64,000 nucleotides of DNA from Isoetes taiwanensis. Lineage: Eukaryota > Streptophyta > Lycopodiopsida > Isoetales > Isoetaceae. Every line of letters begins with the position of its first letter. The first letter of the stretch is position 1. The notes beneath the pieces are model-generated. The model worked only from the letters and a program-made list of their open reading frames with translations, searched no databases and was not told the origin of the DNA. Below are positions 32,561 to 45,260 of this stretch, piece by piece. The translations under genes were made by a program, and so were the position numbers. Where the stretch lies: assembly GCA_021234155.1 (NCBI GenBank), contig JAJEKV010000054.1, forward strand, positions 372,001 through 436,000, in the 5' to 3' direction.

Positions 32561-33224
32561 TCTACGGATGTACTTGGGCATTTTAATACAAATGTTGGTA
32601 ATGCTAACAATGACGACTCTAGTTAGCACCTAGAGGAGACGATCATTAAATTCTATATGTCAAATATTATGCACATCCTCTTGCAATCCTTCGATAGGCT
32701 ATGTCTATTGGTCTTCGTGTGCAATAAAAACCCATTCAATTCAATTCTTTTTCCCCCCCTCCCCCTTTTGGTATACATTATATCGGAGGAATAAAGAACG
32801 GCTGGAACATGGGCTCAAAGAAGCCACATAGGCTCAAGCATTGCCTCTAGACTAGAACATGCAAAGAGTCTTCAATGGTATCTTAGTTACTTCCGATTTT
32901 CTCTAACCTTAAACCAGTGCCACCACCAAGTTAACCTGATCATTGCTTAATTTGATGCTATCCACTAGCTTTCTGTTGTGGATCACTGCTCTACCTTTCA
33001 AACAGATAATAATAATGGTATTTTGTAGGGTGAACAAGTCCAAATACATAGAGTGAACCATGAGGAGCCTACAGATGTTGAACGTGTAGGCGTTGCATTT
33101 CCCTTAGGGTCGAACATGCTACCTAGGTTCAAACAAGCCTCTTAGGCTCAAGCATTGTCTAGGCTCAAACATGCCCCAGTATCAAACATGTACACAACAA
33201 AAATAAAAATAGTTTAAACGACGT
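32561..33224. other. No gene; degenerate short repeats
   Basis: Phrases such as AGGCTCAAGCATTG and CTCAAACATGC recur several times between 32810 and 33190. A C-run (about 32755-32765) is present. No coding signal. Confidence 0.45.
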
Positions 33225-33300
33225 CGCTATAACAAATAACGTCGCATGCGACGTATTGACGCCACATGCACGGCATAATGACGACGTTTAAAACTCATTT
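33225..33300. repeat. Subterminal-type motif at left edge of tandem array
   Basis: ACGTCGCTATAACAAATAAC runs into CGTCGCATGCGACG here. A close copy of the first part lies at 43635-43670 on the other side of the array. TTTAAACGACGTC (33222) and GACGACGTTTAAA (33282) form an inverted pair around it. Confidence 0.75.
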
Positions 33301-33309
33301 CTTAGTTGG

Positions 33310-36300
33310 GTTAACATGAGTGGTCTTTCTCGGGTCGCCGTAACTTGGTCCCGAGGGCAACGCCGACGCTTCCGAGTCCATTGGCGAGTCAAATCGCGAT
33401 TCGACGAGAGGAGGTCGTCGTCCGCCCCGTGGGCCTTGGGGAGAGGAAATTCGGGGCAAGCTTACCGGGATTTTAGGGTCCGCGGATCAAGGCCAACACC
33501 CCCACTCCATCGTCAAGTCATACCTGGCTAAAGGTCCCGCCCAAATCGGAAGAAGGAGAGGGCCTCCAAAACGCGTAAACCCGTGGGTTGCCGGTGTTCT
33601 AGAAGGGTTTTGCGCTTTGGGGCCGGGAGACTTGGTCCGTTGCACTTGGGACTGGCCGAGAAGTACCGGTGAATACGGAGCAAGGGGAACTGACGGAGCT
33701 GGAGTTGGCCCTGCCCTCCTCCCGATGTGGCAAGTAGAAGTCGGGGCTTTGCGCTGGCAAGACATTCATAAATTCGCATAATTAATGCATTGTATGCGAA
33801 AATAAATTCTGATTTTTGCCACCTGGAATCCTAATCCATTTCCAGCATACAGCCCAATTTTCGAAATTTTAGGAGAAGGTCTAGGTCAAAGGGTTAGCAT
33901 TAGAGCGGCGGGGCAGCCCGTTGCGGGGCAACCGTTGTGGCACCCTTCCCCAAGTCAAACGAGGCCAGGACCTTGCGGGGATCCCTCACAAGAGGGGAGA
34001 GTCCGGACCCCAAGAGGCGGGATCCAAAAAGTTCGAGGCAGCCCTTCCTCGGCTTGGGCTCCCCCTCGGGCTGACGTAATGACCCTCCCGAGGCTGGTTC
34101 CCCTATCCGACCGTTGGATCCTCCATTCAGGGCCCCTCTTGGGGAAGGCCCAAAAGATTCCGTGATCGGTCGGGAGAACTTGTCAAACCGCGGGCGCCAC
34201 GAGGTCGGCCTTGTAGAAACATGATGTCTTGTCGTTAGCACCGGGAGGCTCGAATGGCAAATCGACCCCCGCCAAATCGTCAGGAATGGTGAAATTACCC
34301 TAGGGAGCAAGTTACAAGGTCGGTTTTGCAAAAGAAAGAAAACACTCACGCCCTCCACGACAAGATCCCGCGATCCACATCCTAGGCCAATTGACTACGA
34401 AAGTGTGATGGAAGTGAGCTACTTTGGCGCTTCTTGAGGTCGGGTGCTCTTCCGCCCGCGGAACTTGGTCCCGTGGCAACGCGTCGACGTTCGAGTCCAT
34501 TGGCGTAGTCAAATCGCGATTCCGGAGAGGGAGGTCGCCCGTCCGGCCCCCGGGGCCTTGGGGAGAGGAAACGGCAAGCAGCGGCTTCGGGGGATTTTAG
34601 GGTTCGTGCTCTGGCGTCAACACCCCCACTCCACGTCAGAATCACGCCGGGCGCTAAAGGTCCCCGCCCGAACCGACAAGAGAGGGCCTCCAAAACGTAA
34701 ACCACGTGGGTTGCCGTGTTCTAGAAGGGTTTGCGTTTTGGGGGGGACTTGGTCCATTGCACTTGGGACCTGGCCGAAAGCCGCAACCCGAGAATCACGA
34801 GCATGGGGAACCGACGGGAGTTTGGGCCTGTCCTCCTCCGATGTGGCAAGTAGAAGCTCGGGGGCTTTGCGCTGGCAAGACATTCATAAATTCGCTAATT
34901 AATGCATTATACGAAAATAAATTCTGATTTTTGCCATTTGGAATCCTAATCCATTTCAAAGACACAGCCCAATTTTGAAATTTTCGAGAAGGTCTAGGTC
35001 AAAGGGTTAGCATTAGAACGGTCGGGGCAGCCCGTTGGGTAACAACCGAAGCCGCACCCTTCCCCAAGTCAAACGAGGCGGGGACCTTGCGGGGATCCCT
35101 CACAAGAGGGGGGAGAGTCCAGGACCCAAGAGGCGGGATCAAAAAGTTCCAGGCAGCCCTTTCCCGGCAATGGGCCCCTGGGGCTGACGCTAATGACCAC
35201 CCTCCCGGCCGGTTCCCCTATCCGACCGTTGGATCCTCCATTGAGGGGGCCCTCTTGGGGAAGGCCCAAAAGATTCCAGATCGGTCCGGAGAACTTGTCA
35301 AACCGCCGGGCGGCCCCGAGGTCGGCTCGAGGTCGGCCTTGTAGAAACCGCCGTTGTCTTGTCGTTCGGCGCGGGAGGCTCGAATGGCAAATCGACCGCC
35401 AAATCGTCCGGAATGGCGAAATTACCCTAGGGGGAGCAAGTTACAAGGTCGGTTTTGCAAAGAAAGAAACACTCCGCCCTCCACGACGGTATCCCGTGAT
35501 CCACATCCTAAGGCCAATTGACTACGAGTGTGATGGAAGTGAGCTACTTTGGCGCTTCTTGGAGGTCGGGTGGTCTTCTCGGCCCGGAACTTGGTCCCCG
35601 TGGCAACGCCGGCGTTCCGAGTCCATTGGCAGAGTCAAATCGCGATTCCAGGAGAGGGAGGTCGCCCGTCCGGCCCCCGTGGCCTTGGGGAGAGAAGGTC
35701 GGGGCCCAAGCGGCTTCCCGGGATTTTAGGGTCCAGGTGCTCAAGGCGTCAACACCCCACTCCGTCAAGTCACGGCAGCAAGGTCCGCCAATCGACAAGG
35801 AGAGGGCCTCCAAAACGTAAACCCCGCGGGTTGCCGTGTTCTAGAAGGGTTTTGCGTTTTGGGGGGCGAGACTTGGTCTGTTGCACTTAGGACTGGCCGA
35901 GAAGGGCAGCCCAGAAGAATGAGCAAGGGGAACTGACGGAGCGGAGTTTGGGCCTGTCCTCCTCCCGATGTGGCAAGTAGAAGTCGGGGGGCACTTTGCG
36001 TTGGCAAGACATTCATAAATTCGCAATTAATGCATTGTCCGAAAATAAATTCTGATTTTTTGTCAGCTGGAATCCTAATCCATTTCAGCACAACACTTAA
36101 TTTTTGAAATTTTAGGAGAAGGTCTAGGTCAAAGGGTTAGCATTAGAGCGGTGGGGCAGCCCGTTGCGGGGGCAACCGGTGGCACCCTTCCCAAGTCAAG
36201 CGAGGCGGGGACCTTGCGGGGATCCCTCACAAGAGGGGGAGAGTCCCGGACCCCAAGAGGGGATCAAAAAAGTTCCCGAGGCAGCCCTTCTGGCGGCGCT

Positions 36301-39300
36301 CCCCGGGAGAGACGCGCTAATGACCACCCTCCGGGCCGGTTCCCCTATCCGGCCGTTGGATCCTCCGATTCAGGCCCCTCTTGGGGAAGGCCCAAAAGAT
36401 TCCAGATCGGGTCGGGAAAACTTGTCAAACCGCGGGCGCCCCGAGGTCGGCCTTGTAGAAACCCGGTGTCTTGTCGTTCGGACGCAGGGAGGCTCGGAAT
36501 GGCAAATCGACCCCGCCAAATCGTCGGAATGGCGAAATTACCCTAGGGAGCAAGTTACAAGGTCGGTTTTGCAAAAAGAAAGAAACACTCACGCCCTCCA
36601 CGATAGTATCCCGCATCCACATCCTAGGCCAATTGACTACGAGTGTGATGGAAGTGAGCTACTTTGGCTTCTTGGAGGTTGGGTGGTCTTCTGGCCACGA
36701 GGAACTTGGTCCCAGGGCAAGCGTCGGCGTTCCGAGTCCATTGGCAGAGTCAAATCGCGATTCGGGAGGAGGAGAATTGCCCGTCGAATCCCCGGGGCCT
36801 TGGGGAGAGGAAATTGGGGCAAGCAAAGGGGGGATTTTAGGGTCCGTGCTCTGGCGTCAACACCCCACTCCACGTCAAGTCGCGGTGCCAAGGTCCCGCC
36901 CGAACCGGACAAGGAGAGGGCCTCCAAAGCGTAAACCCCGGGTGGGTTGCGAGGGTTCTAGAAGGGTTTGCGTTTTGGGGGCGAGACTTGGTACATTGCA
37001 CCCAGGACCTGGCCGAATGCACTAAATGGAGAATCACGGAGCAAGGGAACCGGAGGCGGAGTTTGGGCATGTCCTCCTCCGATGTGGCAAGTAGAAGTCG
37101 GGGCTTTTGCGGTGGCAAGACATTCATAAATTCGCATTAATGCATTGTACCGAAAATAAATTCTGATTTTTGCCAGCTGGAATCTAATCCATTTCCGGCA
37201 CACAGCCCAATTTTCAAATTTTTGGAGAAGGTCTAGGTCAAAGGGTTAGCATTAGAGCGGTCGGGGCAGCGGGTTGCGGGGGCAACCCGGTGGCACCCTT
37301 CCCAAGTCAAGCGAGGCCGGGGACCTTGCGGGGATCCCTCACAAGAGGGAGAGTCAGGACCCAAGAGGCGGGATCCAAAAAGTTCGAGGCAGCCCTTCTG
37401 GCGGCTCCCGGGTGCTGCGCTAATCGACCACCCTCCCGGGCCGGTTCCCCTATCCGGCCGTTGGATCCTCCGTTCGAGGCCCCTCTTGGGAAGGCCCAAA
37501 AGATTCCAGATCGGTCAGGGGAAAACTTGTCAAACCATGGGCGTCGAGGTCGGCCTTGTAGAAACATGATGTCTTGTCGTCGGGACACCAGGAAGGCTCG
37601 GAATGGCAAATCGACCCCGCCAAATCGTCGGGAATGGCGAAATTACCCTAGGGAGCAAGTTACAAAGGTCGGTTTTGCAAAAGAAAGAAAACACTCACGC
37701 CCTCCACGACAATATCCCGCATCCACATCCTAGGCCAATTGACTACGAGTGTGATGGAAGTGAGCTACTTTGGCTTCTTGGAGGTTGGGTGGTCTTCGGC
37801 CACGGAACTTGGTCCCCAGGGCAGCGTCGGCGTTCGAGTCCATTGGCGAGAGTCAAATCGCGATTCAGGAGAGGGAGGTCGCCTCCCCCAAGTCCCCCGT
37901 GGCCTTGGGGAGAGGAAAGAGGGCAAGCAGCAGGGGATTTTAGGGTCCGTGCGTCAACACCCCACTCCACGTCAAGTCCACGGCGCCGGAGTTTGGAAGG
38001 TCCCCGAATCACGACAAGGAGGGCCTCCAAAAGCGTAAACCCCGGGTGGGTTGCCGGGTTCTAGAAGGGTTTGCGTTTTGGGGGCCGGGACTTGGTCATT
38101 GCACTTGGGACTGGCCGAAGCTGCACTTGGTAGGAATACGGAGCAAGGGGGCGGCGGGCGGAGTTTGGGCATGTCCTCCTCCGATGTGGCAAGTAGAAGC
38201 TCGGGGGCGCTATGATGGCAAGACATTCATAAATTTAATTAATGCATTTATGCGAAAATAAATTCTGATTTTTTGCCATTTGGAATCCTAATCCATTTCA
38301 AAGACACTGACCCAATTTTGAAATTTTTAGGAGAAGGTCTAGGTCAAAGGGTTAGCATTAGAGCGGCGGGCAGCGGGTTGCGAGGGTATAAAACGAGTGG
38401 CACCCTTCCCCAAGTCAAGCGAGGCGGGACCTTGCGGGGATCCTCACAAGAGGGAGAGTCCAGGACCCCAAGAGGCGGGATCCAAAAAGTTCCTTGAAGG
38501 CAGACCCTTCCCCTGGCGACCTCCCCGGGACGCTTAATGACCACCCTCCCGGGCCGGTTCCCCTATCCGACCGTTGGATCCTCCGTTGGGGGCCCCCTTC
38601 TTGGAAGGCCCAAAAGATTCCATCGGTGGGAAAACTTGTCAAACCGGGGGCGTCCACAGTGGGCCTTGTAGAAAGCGGCAGGTGTCTTGTCGTTAGAGAC
38701 GCAGGGAGGCTTCCGAATGGCAAATCGACCCGCCAAATCGTCCGGAATGGCGAAATTACCCTAGGGAGCAAGTTACAAGGTCGGTTTTGCAAAAGAAAGA
38801 AACACTCACGCCCTCCACGACAATCCCCGCATCCACATCCTAGGCCAATTGACTACGAGTGTGATGGAAGTGAGCTACTTTGGCGCTTCTTGGAGGTCGG
38901 GTGGTCTTCGGCCCACGGAACTTGGTCCCTGTGGCAACGTCGGCGTTCGAGTCCATTGGCGAGTCAAATCGCGATTAGGAGAGGGAGGTCGCCCGTCCCG
39001 TCCCGAGGGCCTTGGGAGAGGAAGTGGGGGCAAGCAGCTTAGGGGGATTTTAGGGTCCGTGCTCTGGCGTCAACACCCCCACTCCCGCCGTCAAGTCACG
39101 CGAAGGTCGCCCAAATCGACAAGGAGAGGGCCTCCAAAGCGTAAACCACGTGGGTTGCGAGGTTCTAGAAGGGTTTGCGTTTTGGGGGCGAGACTTGGTC
39201 TGTTGCGCAGGACTGGCGAAGCGCAGCGAGAATGCGAGCAAGGGGAACCGGCGGAGGCGGAGTTTGGGCCTGTCCTCCTCCCGATGTGGCAAGTAGAAGT

Positions 39301-42300
39301 CGGGGGCTTTTGCGTTGGCAAGACATTCATAAATTCGCGAATTAATGCATTGTGCGAAAATAAATTCTGATTTTTGCCAGCTGGAATCCTAATCCATTTC
39401 CGCCAAAGACACAGCCCAATTTTTGAAATTTTGGAGAAGGTCTAGGTCAAAGGGTTAGCATTAGAGCGGTCGGGGCAGCCCCGTTTGCGGGGGCAACCGA
39501 GCTGGCACCCTTCCCCAAGTCAAGCGAGGCCGGGACCTTGCGGGGATCCCTCACAAGAGGGGAGAGTCAGGACCCCAAGAGGCGGGATCCAAAAAGTTCC
39601 CGAGGCAGCCCTTCTGGCGGGCTCCCGGGGGCTGACGCTTAATGACCACCCTCCGGAGCCGGTTCCCCTATCCGGCCGTTGGATCCTCCGTTCAGGGGCC
39701 CCTAGGGGAGCAAACAAGGTCGGGAAGGCCCAAAAGATTCCAGGATCGGTCGAGTGTGGGAAAACTTGTCAAACGGCCCGCGGGCGTCCCGAGGTCGGCC
39801 TTGTAGAAACCGCGAGTGTCTTGTCGTTCGGGCGGGGAGGCTCAGGAATGGCAAATTGACCCGCCAAATCGTCCGGAATGGCGAAATTACCCTAGGGAGC
39901 AAGTTACAAGTCGGTTTTGGTAAAGAAAAGAAACACTCACGCCTCCCGCGGCGGTATCCCCGCATCCACATCCTAGGCCAATTGACTACGAAAATAAAGT
40001 GTGATGGAAGTGAGCTACTTTGGCGCTTCTTGGAGGTCGGGTGGTCTTGGAGTTTGGCCACGGAACTTGGTCCCGGGGGCAATGTCGGCGTCCTCGAGTC
40101 CATTGGCGAGAGTCAAATCGCGATGAAGATAAATTCTGGAGGGGAGGTTGCCGTCCGGATTCGGGCCTGCCCCTGTTGGCCTGGGGAGAGGAAATCTTGG
40201 GGGGCAAGCGGCAAGGGGATTTTTAGGGTCCGTGTTTTGGCGTCCAACACCCCCACTCCCCGTCAAGTCCGTTTTTGGCGCCAAGGTCCCTTGGTCCCGA
40301 ATCGACAAGGAGAGGGCCTCCAAAACGTAAACCCCGTGGGTTGCCGAGGTTCTAGAAGGGTTTTGCGTTTTGGGGGGCGGGACTTGGTCGAATGAATCGA
40401 CATTGCACTTGGGACCTGGCGAGAAGCTGGGGCCAGAGAATCTACGCAGGAGCAAGGGGAACCGGCGGAGGCGGAGTTTGGGCATGTCCCTCCTCCGATG
40501 TGGCAAGTAGAAGTAGGCTTTTTTGCGATGGCAAGACATTCATAAATTCGCAATTAATGCATTGTGCGAAAATAAATTCTGATTTTTGCAATTTGGATTC
40601 CTAACCCATCTCCAAAGACACGGCCCAATTTTGAAATTTGGGAGAAGGTCTAGGTCAAAGGGTTAGCTAAGGTCAAAGGAATGGAGTTTGTGGGATCGTT
40701 GTACTTAGGGTTGACCTTGGCTCATTTGGGCGTTATACTTGGTCTAAGATTGCATTGAGAATATAAGCATCATAACTATTAGAATGAAGATAAATGATTA
40801 CATGAAAAGCATCATAACTACTAGAATGAAGATAAATGATTCTGAGAAAAGTAAAAAGACTAGTCTTGCGGGTTGGGGGTTAGATTTGGTTGCTTGTGAT
40901 GATGGTTGTGTTTTCAAGTATCAAGGCATATGGATAGAGAATGCCCTTGTTCAAGCGATTTTGCTCCCTAAAGCTATTTGACATGGATGGCATAATTAAC
41001 TTGTAATGAACTGAATTGGGGCAAGCAACTTAGGGGGAGGAGTTTGGGGTCCAGCTCTGGTGTCAACACCCCCACTCCATGTCAAGATCACGGTGCAAGG
41101 TCCAGACCAAATCGACAAGGAGAGGGCCTCCGAAATGTAAACCCCGTGACTTGCCGGATTCTAGAAGGGTTTTGTTTTGGGGGCGAGTTTTGGTCTTTCG
41201 GCCCACGAGAACTTGGTCCCGGGGCAACGTCGGCGTTCACGAGTCCATTGGCGAGTCAAATCGCGATTCGGAGAGGGAGGTCGCCCGTCCGTCCCCGGGG
41301 CCTTGGGGAGAGGAAATTGGGCAGCGGCTTAGGGGGATTTTAGGGTCCAGGTGCTGGGCGTCCAACACCCCCACTCCCGCGTCAAGTCCGCGAGGCATGA
41401 GGTCGATCGACGACAGAGAGGGCCTCCAAAGCGTAAACCACGTGGGTTGCGAGGGTTCTAGAAAGGGTTTGCGTTTTGGGGCGAGACTGGTCTGTGTTAC
41501 TTAGGACCTGGAGAAGCCGTAGGAAATCTGAACAAGGCAGGGGCTGGCGGCTCGAGCGGAGTTTGGGCCTGTCCTCCTCCCAGATGTGGCAAGTAGAAGT
41601 CGGGCAGGTGGCAAGACATTCATAAATTTCAATTAATGCATTGTCTGAAAATAAATTCTGATTTTTTGCGGTGGATTCCTAACCCATCTCGGCCTACGGC
41701 CCAATTTTTGAAATTTTCGGAGAAGGTCTAGGTCAAAGGGTTAGCTAAGGTCAAAGGAATGGAGTTTGTGGGATCGTTGTACTTGGGGTTGACCTTGGCT
41801 CATTTGGACGTTATACTTGGTCTAAGATTGCATTGAGAATATAAGCATCATAACTATTAGAATGAAGATAAATGATTACGTAAAAGCATCATAACTACTA
41901 GAATGAAGATAAATGATTCTGAGAAAAGCAAAAGACTAGTGCGGGTTGGGGGTAGATTTGGTTGCTTGTGATGATGGTTGTGTTTCAAATTATCAAGGCA
42001 TATGGATAGAGAGAATGCCCTTGTTCAACTGGTTCGCTCCCTAAAGCTATTTGACATGGATGGCATAATTAACTTGTAATGGCTGAATCGGGGCAAGCAA
42101 CTTAGGGGGAGTTTAGGGTCCCGGCTCTGGCGTCAACACCCCCACTCCATGTCAAGATACGGTGCAAGGTCCGACCAAATCGACAAGGAGAGGGCCTCAA
42201 ACGTAAACCACGTGGACTTGCCGATTCTAGAAGGGTTTTGTTTTTGGGGGCCGAAGTTTTGGTCTTGGCCCGCAGAACTTGGTCCCCTAGGGCAGCGTCG

Positions 42301-43570
42301 GCGTTCGAGTCCATTCTGAGAGTCAAATCGCTTGATTCAGGGAGGGAGGTCGCCCCGTCAGGTCCCCAGGGCCTTGGGGAGAGGAAATCCGGGGGCAAGC
42401 GGCTTAGGGGAGGATTTTAGGGTCCAGTGCTCTAGCATCAACACCCCCACTCCAAGTCACGAGCGCCAAGGTCAGCCCCTAATCGACAGGAGAGGGCCTC
42501 CAAAGCGTAAACCACGTGGGTTGCGAGGGTTCTAGAAGGGTTTGCGTTTTGGGGGCGAGACTTGGTCTGTTGCACTTGGGGACGGCGAGAAGCCGCAACC
42601 CCGAGAATACGGAGCAAGGGGAACAGACGGGGCGGAGTTTGGGCCCTGTCCTCCTCCGATGTGGCAAGTAGAAGTCAAGGGGCTTTGCGTTGGCAAGACA
42701 TTCATAAATTAGCAATTAATGCATTGTGCGAAAATAAATTCTGATTTTTTGCCGGTGGATTCCTAATCCATCTCCATCACCACCCAATTTTGAAATTTTG
42801 AGGAGAAGGTCTAGGTCAAAGGGTTAGCTAAGGTCAAAGGAATGGAGTTTGTGGGATCGTTGTACTTGGGGTTGACCTTGGCTCATTTGGGCGTTATACT
42901 TGGTCTAAGATTGCATTGGACGTAAACCCTGTGACTTGCCAGATTCTAGAAGGGTTTTGTTTTGGTTTTTCTGCTCCCTAAAGCTATTTGACATGGATGG
43001 CATAACTAACTTGTAATGAACTGGTTTTGTTTCTCAGAAACAATTGTACCTTGATGAAAGATTGCTTCATAGTTTCCAAGTGAAAATTTTTTTAATGTGT
43101 CCGCACCGCCTTGTTGCCCCCTGGTCAAAGACTCGCCTTTTTTCGATGCACACTCTTTTAGTTATGCATTTTATTGCATTTATGGTTTATAAATTCGTAG
43201 TTAATGCATGGCATGGAATTAAATTATGGTTTTTGGTCAGCTGGCTTCTATGGTCATCACCGTAAAGATCTGAGGAAAATTTCCAAAATTTTAGGATAAG
43301 GTCGAGACCAAGCGTTGGGGTTAGAACGGTCGAGGCAGCCGTTGTTGGGCAAGCATGTAGCACCCTTCCCCAAGTCAAACAAGGCGACTTTGAATGGCCA
43401 CCTCGATGAGAGGGAGAGTCCGATCCCAGTGAGACGGACCCCAAAAACGTTCGGCGGCAACTGTCAGCACCGCCCACAGGGGGGCGTATGCTAATGAACA
43501 CCCTCGAAGCTTAGTTCCCCTATATATTCGGACCGTTGAATCCTCCGGTTCAAGGATCCAGCCTCAGGAC
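33310..43570. repeat. ~10.3 kb tandem array of ~1.1 kb units
   Basis: The marker GGTCTAGGTCAAAGGGTTAG recurs at 33878, 34991, 36121, 37230, 38336, 39439, 40647, 41725 and 42808 (spacing 1078-1208), with a diverged copy near 43298. Other landmarks recur with it: GTGTGATGGAAGTGAGCTAC, GAGAGGGCCTCCAAA, GATGTGGCAAGTAGAAGT, AGACATTCATAAATT. The first six are type A. The last three are type B, where about half of the unit is replaced by a ~370 bp AT-richer segment (GGAATGGAGTTTGTGGGATC...). Units differ mostly by 1-6 base gains and losses at G/C-rich spots. GC content is visibly higher than the flanks. Many overlapping open frames exist on both strands but none is conserved in frame, so I call no genes. 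Confidence 0.95.
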
Positions 43571-43629
43571 TGTTCAAATAAGCCTAGGGACAAACTTTAA
43601 TGAGCTTCACATTAAAAAAAAAGATGCAA

Positions 43630-43745
43630 AAACAATAACGTCGCTATAACAAAATACGTCGCAAGGACGTCGCGTCGCGACGCAGATTTGAAATAACGTC
43701 GCATGCGACGTGACGTCGCACTCAACGCGACGCTTGACGTAATAT
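43630..43745. repeat. Subterminal-type cluster at right edge of tandem array
   Basis: AACGTCGCTATAACAAAATA, CGTCGCGTCGCGACG and ACGTCGCATGCGACGTGACG occur together. Same orientation as the block at 33225. Confidence 0.75.
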
Positions 43746-43915
43746 TTTGAACCAGCGGGCCGGCTTTTCGGGAACTTTTTTTGCCCTACTTCTTGAGGTT
43801 CTTGGGGCGATCCAGCGGGCGCTAGTACCACGATCTACACGCAAGCAACTATTCTAAGGTTAGTATATCATGTTTTTAGATTGAATAGGTTTTTGGATTG
43901 AATGGTGCATGCCCA

Positions 43916-44735
43916 ACCTTCCTTTTTTTTGGTTTCCTTTCCTTCCTCTTCTTCTTTGTTCTTGATTTTTTTTCTTCCCATTCTTCCATGCCTCGTTCAT
44001 TCTTCCTCCTTCTTTCTTTCTCATGCTTCATTTCTTCCTCATTCTTCCTCATGCTTCATTTCTTCCTCCTTCTTCCATGCTTCATTCTTTCCTCATTCTT
44101 TCTTCCCATATTTCTTCTTTCCTCATTTCTTTCTCATTCTTTCTTCCTCATTCTTTTCTCATTTCTTTCTTCCTCATGCTTTCTCATTCTTTATTCCTCA
44201 CTCTTTCTCATTCTTCCTCATTCTTTCTAATTTCTTGCTTTCTCATTTCTTTCTCATGCTTTCTCATTTCTTTCTCATGCTTTCTCATTTCTTTCTCATG
44301 CTTTCTCATTTGTTTCTCATTTCCATTCTTTCTCATGCTTTCTCATTCCTAATTCTTTCCCCTCCCTTCCCTCATTTCTTTCTTCTCTTCCCTTCCTTAT
44401 TCTTCATTTTTTTTCATTTCTTATTCTTCATTCTTTTTAATTTCATTTCTTCATTCTTCATTTGTTTCTTATTCTTCACATTTCTTCCTCACTTTCCATT
44501 CGATCCTTTTCTTTCCCTTCCCTTATTTCTTCCTTCCATTCTATTCCCTTCCCTTCTCTTATTTCCTCTTATTTTTCTTCATTCTTTCTTGTTTCTTCTC
44601 TTATTTCTTCTCTATTCTATCCTTATTTCTTCCCTTCTATTCTCTTATTTCTTTCTCTTGTTTTATTTCTATCTCTTGTTTTCTATCCCCCCCCCTTTTT
44701 TTCCTTTCTTTCTTCTTGATCTTTTTTTCTTCTTT
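43916..44735 (+). repeat. ~820 bp polypyrimidine tract
   Basis: The plus strand is almost exclusively C and T with sparse A and G, e.g. tandem TTTCTCATGCTTTCTCATTTC near 44230-44320. A 312-codon Phe/Ser/Leu-rich open frame spans it, but its composition is explained by the tract. It occupies the same relative place as the short pyrimidine leader at 26948-27030, between a subterminal cluster and the stem-loop repeats. Confidence 0.9.
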
Positions 44736-44892
44736 GTTCTTATTCCTCTAATGCTTTGTTACTCTACATTTGCAGCTTTCTATTACGATTTGGACCCGGC
44801 GGGATCTTGTACCACGTCCCTTATTTTGGTAAGTAGTTGATCACACTTGCATTTTATTTTTATAGTTTTAAGTAGGTTAAAAAAATTGATGG

Positions 44893-45260
44893 AGTGGCTT
44901 GTTCAAGGGCACGGGAATTCGGCTCCACCTAGAGTGGGGAGGACCATGTGCGGGGTTCAAGTCCACTTTCACTACAATCATAAATGTTTCCTAGGTTAAT
45001 GAGTGGCTTGTTCAAGGGCACGGTCGGCTCCCACCTAGAGTGGAGAGGACCACGTGCAGGTTCAAGTCCACTTCCGGTTCCACTTGTTATTTTTAGGTTT
45101 AAAATAAAATTGTAGTGGCTTGTTCAAGGTCACGAGTCGGCTCCATCTTGCGTGGAGAGGACTAGGTGTCGGGTCCAAGTCCACTTTCCTTCTCATTCTT
45201 AGGTAGATGTGGCTACAAGAAGGACATGGTCGGCTCCACCGCGAGTGGGGAGGACCAGGG
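44893..45260 (+). repeat. Repeated stem-loop, four copies, with tRNA-like B-box strings
   Basis: Cores at 44923-44940, 45029-45046, 45141-45157 and 45233-45251 keep a CTCCAC/GTGGAG-type stem. The first three units also begin with GTGGCTTGTTCAAGG and end with G(G/T)(T/C)CAAGTCCACTT, resembling pol III A- and B-box spacing. Unit length is about 92-112 bp. Confidence 0.75.

Noticed and set aside
33310-43570. Dozens of open frames of 60-250 codons on both strands in the tandem array
   Set aside because: Frames are not conserved between units, because indels shift them each time, and the translations show no domain. They are a by-product of GC-rich sequence.
33310-43570. Ribosomal DNA spacer or rRNA genes
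   Set aside because: No recognisable conserved rRNA segment was seen in any unit.
43902-44840. 312-codon open frame rich in Phe, Ser and Leu
   Set aside because: It is fully explained by the polypyrimidine tract. Alternative frames are equally open and there is no domain.
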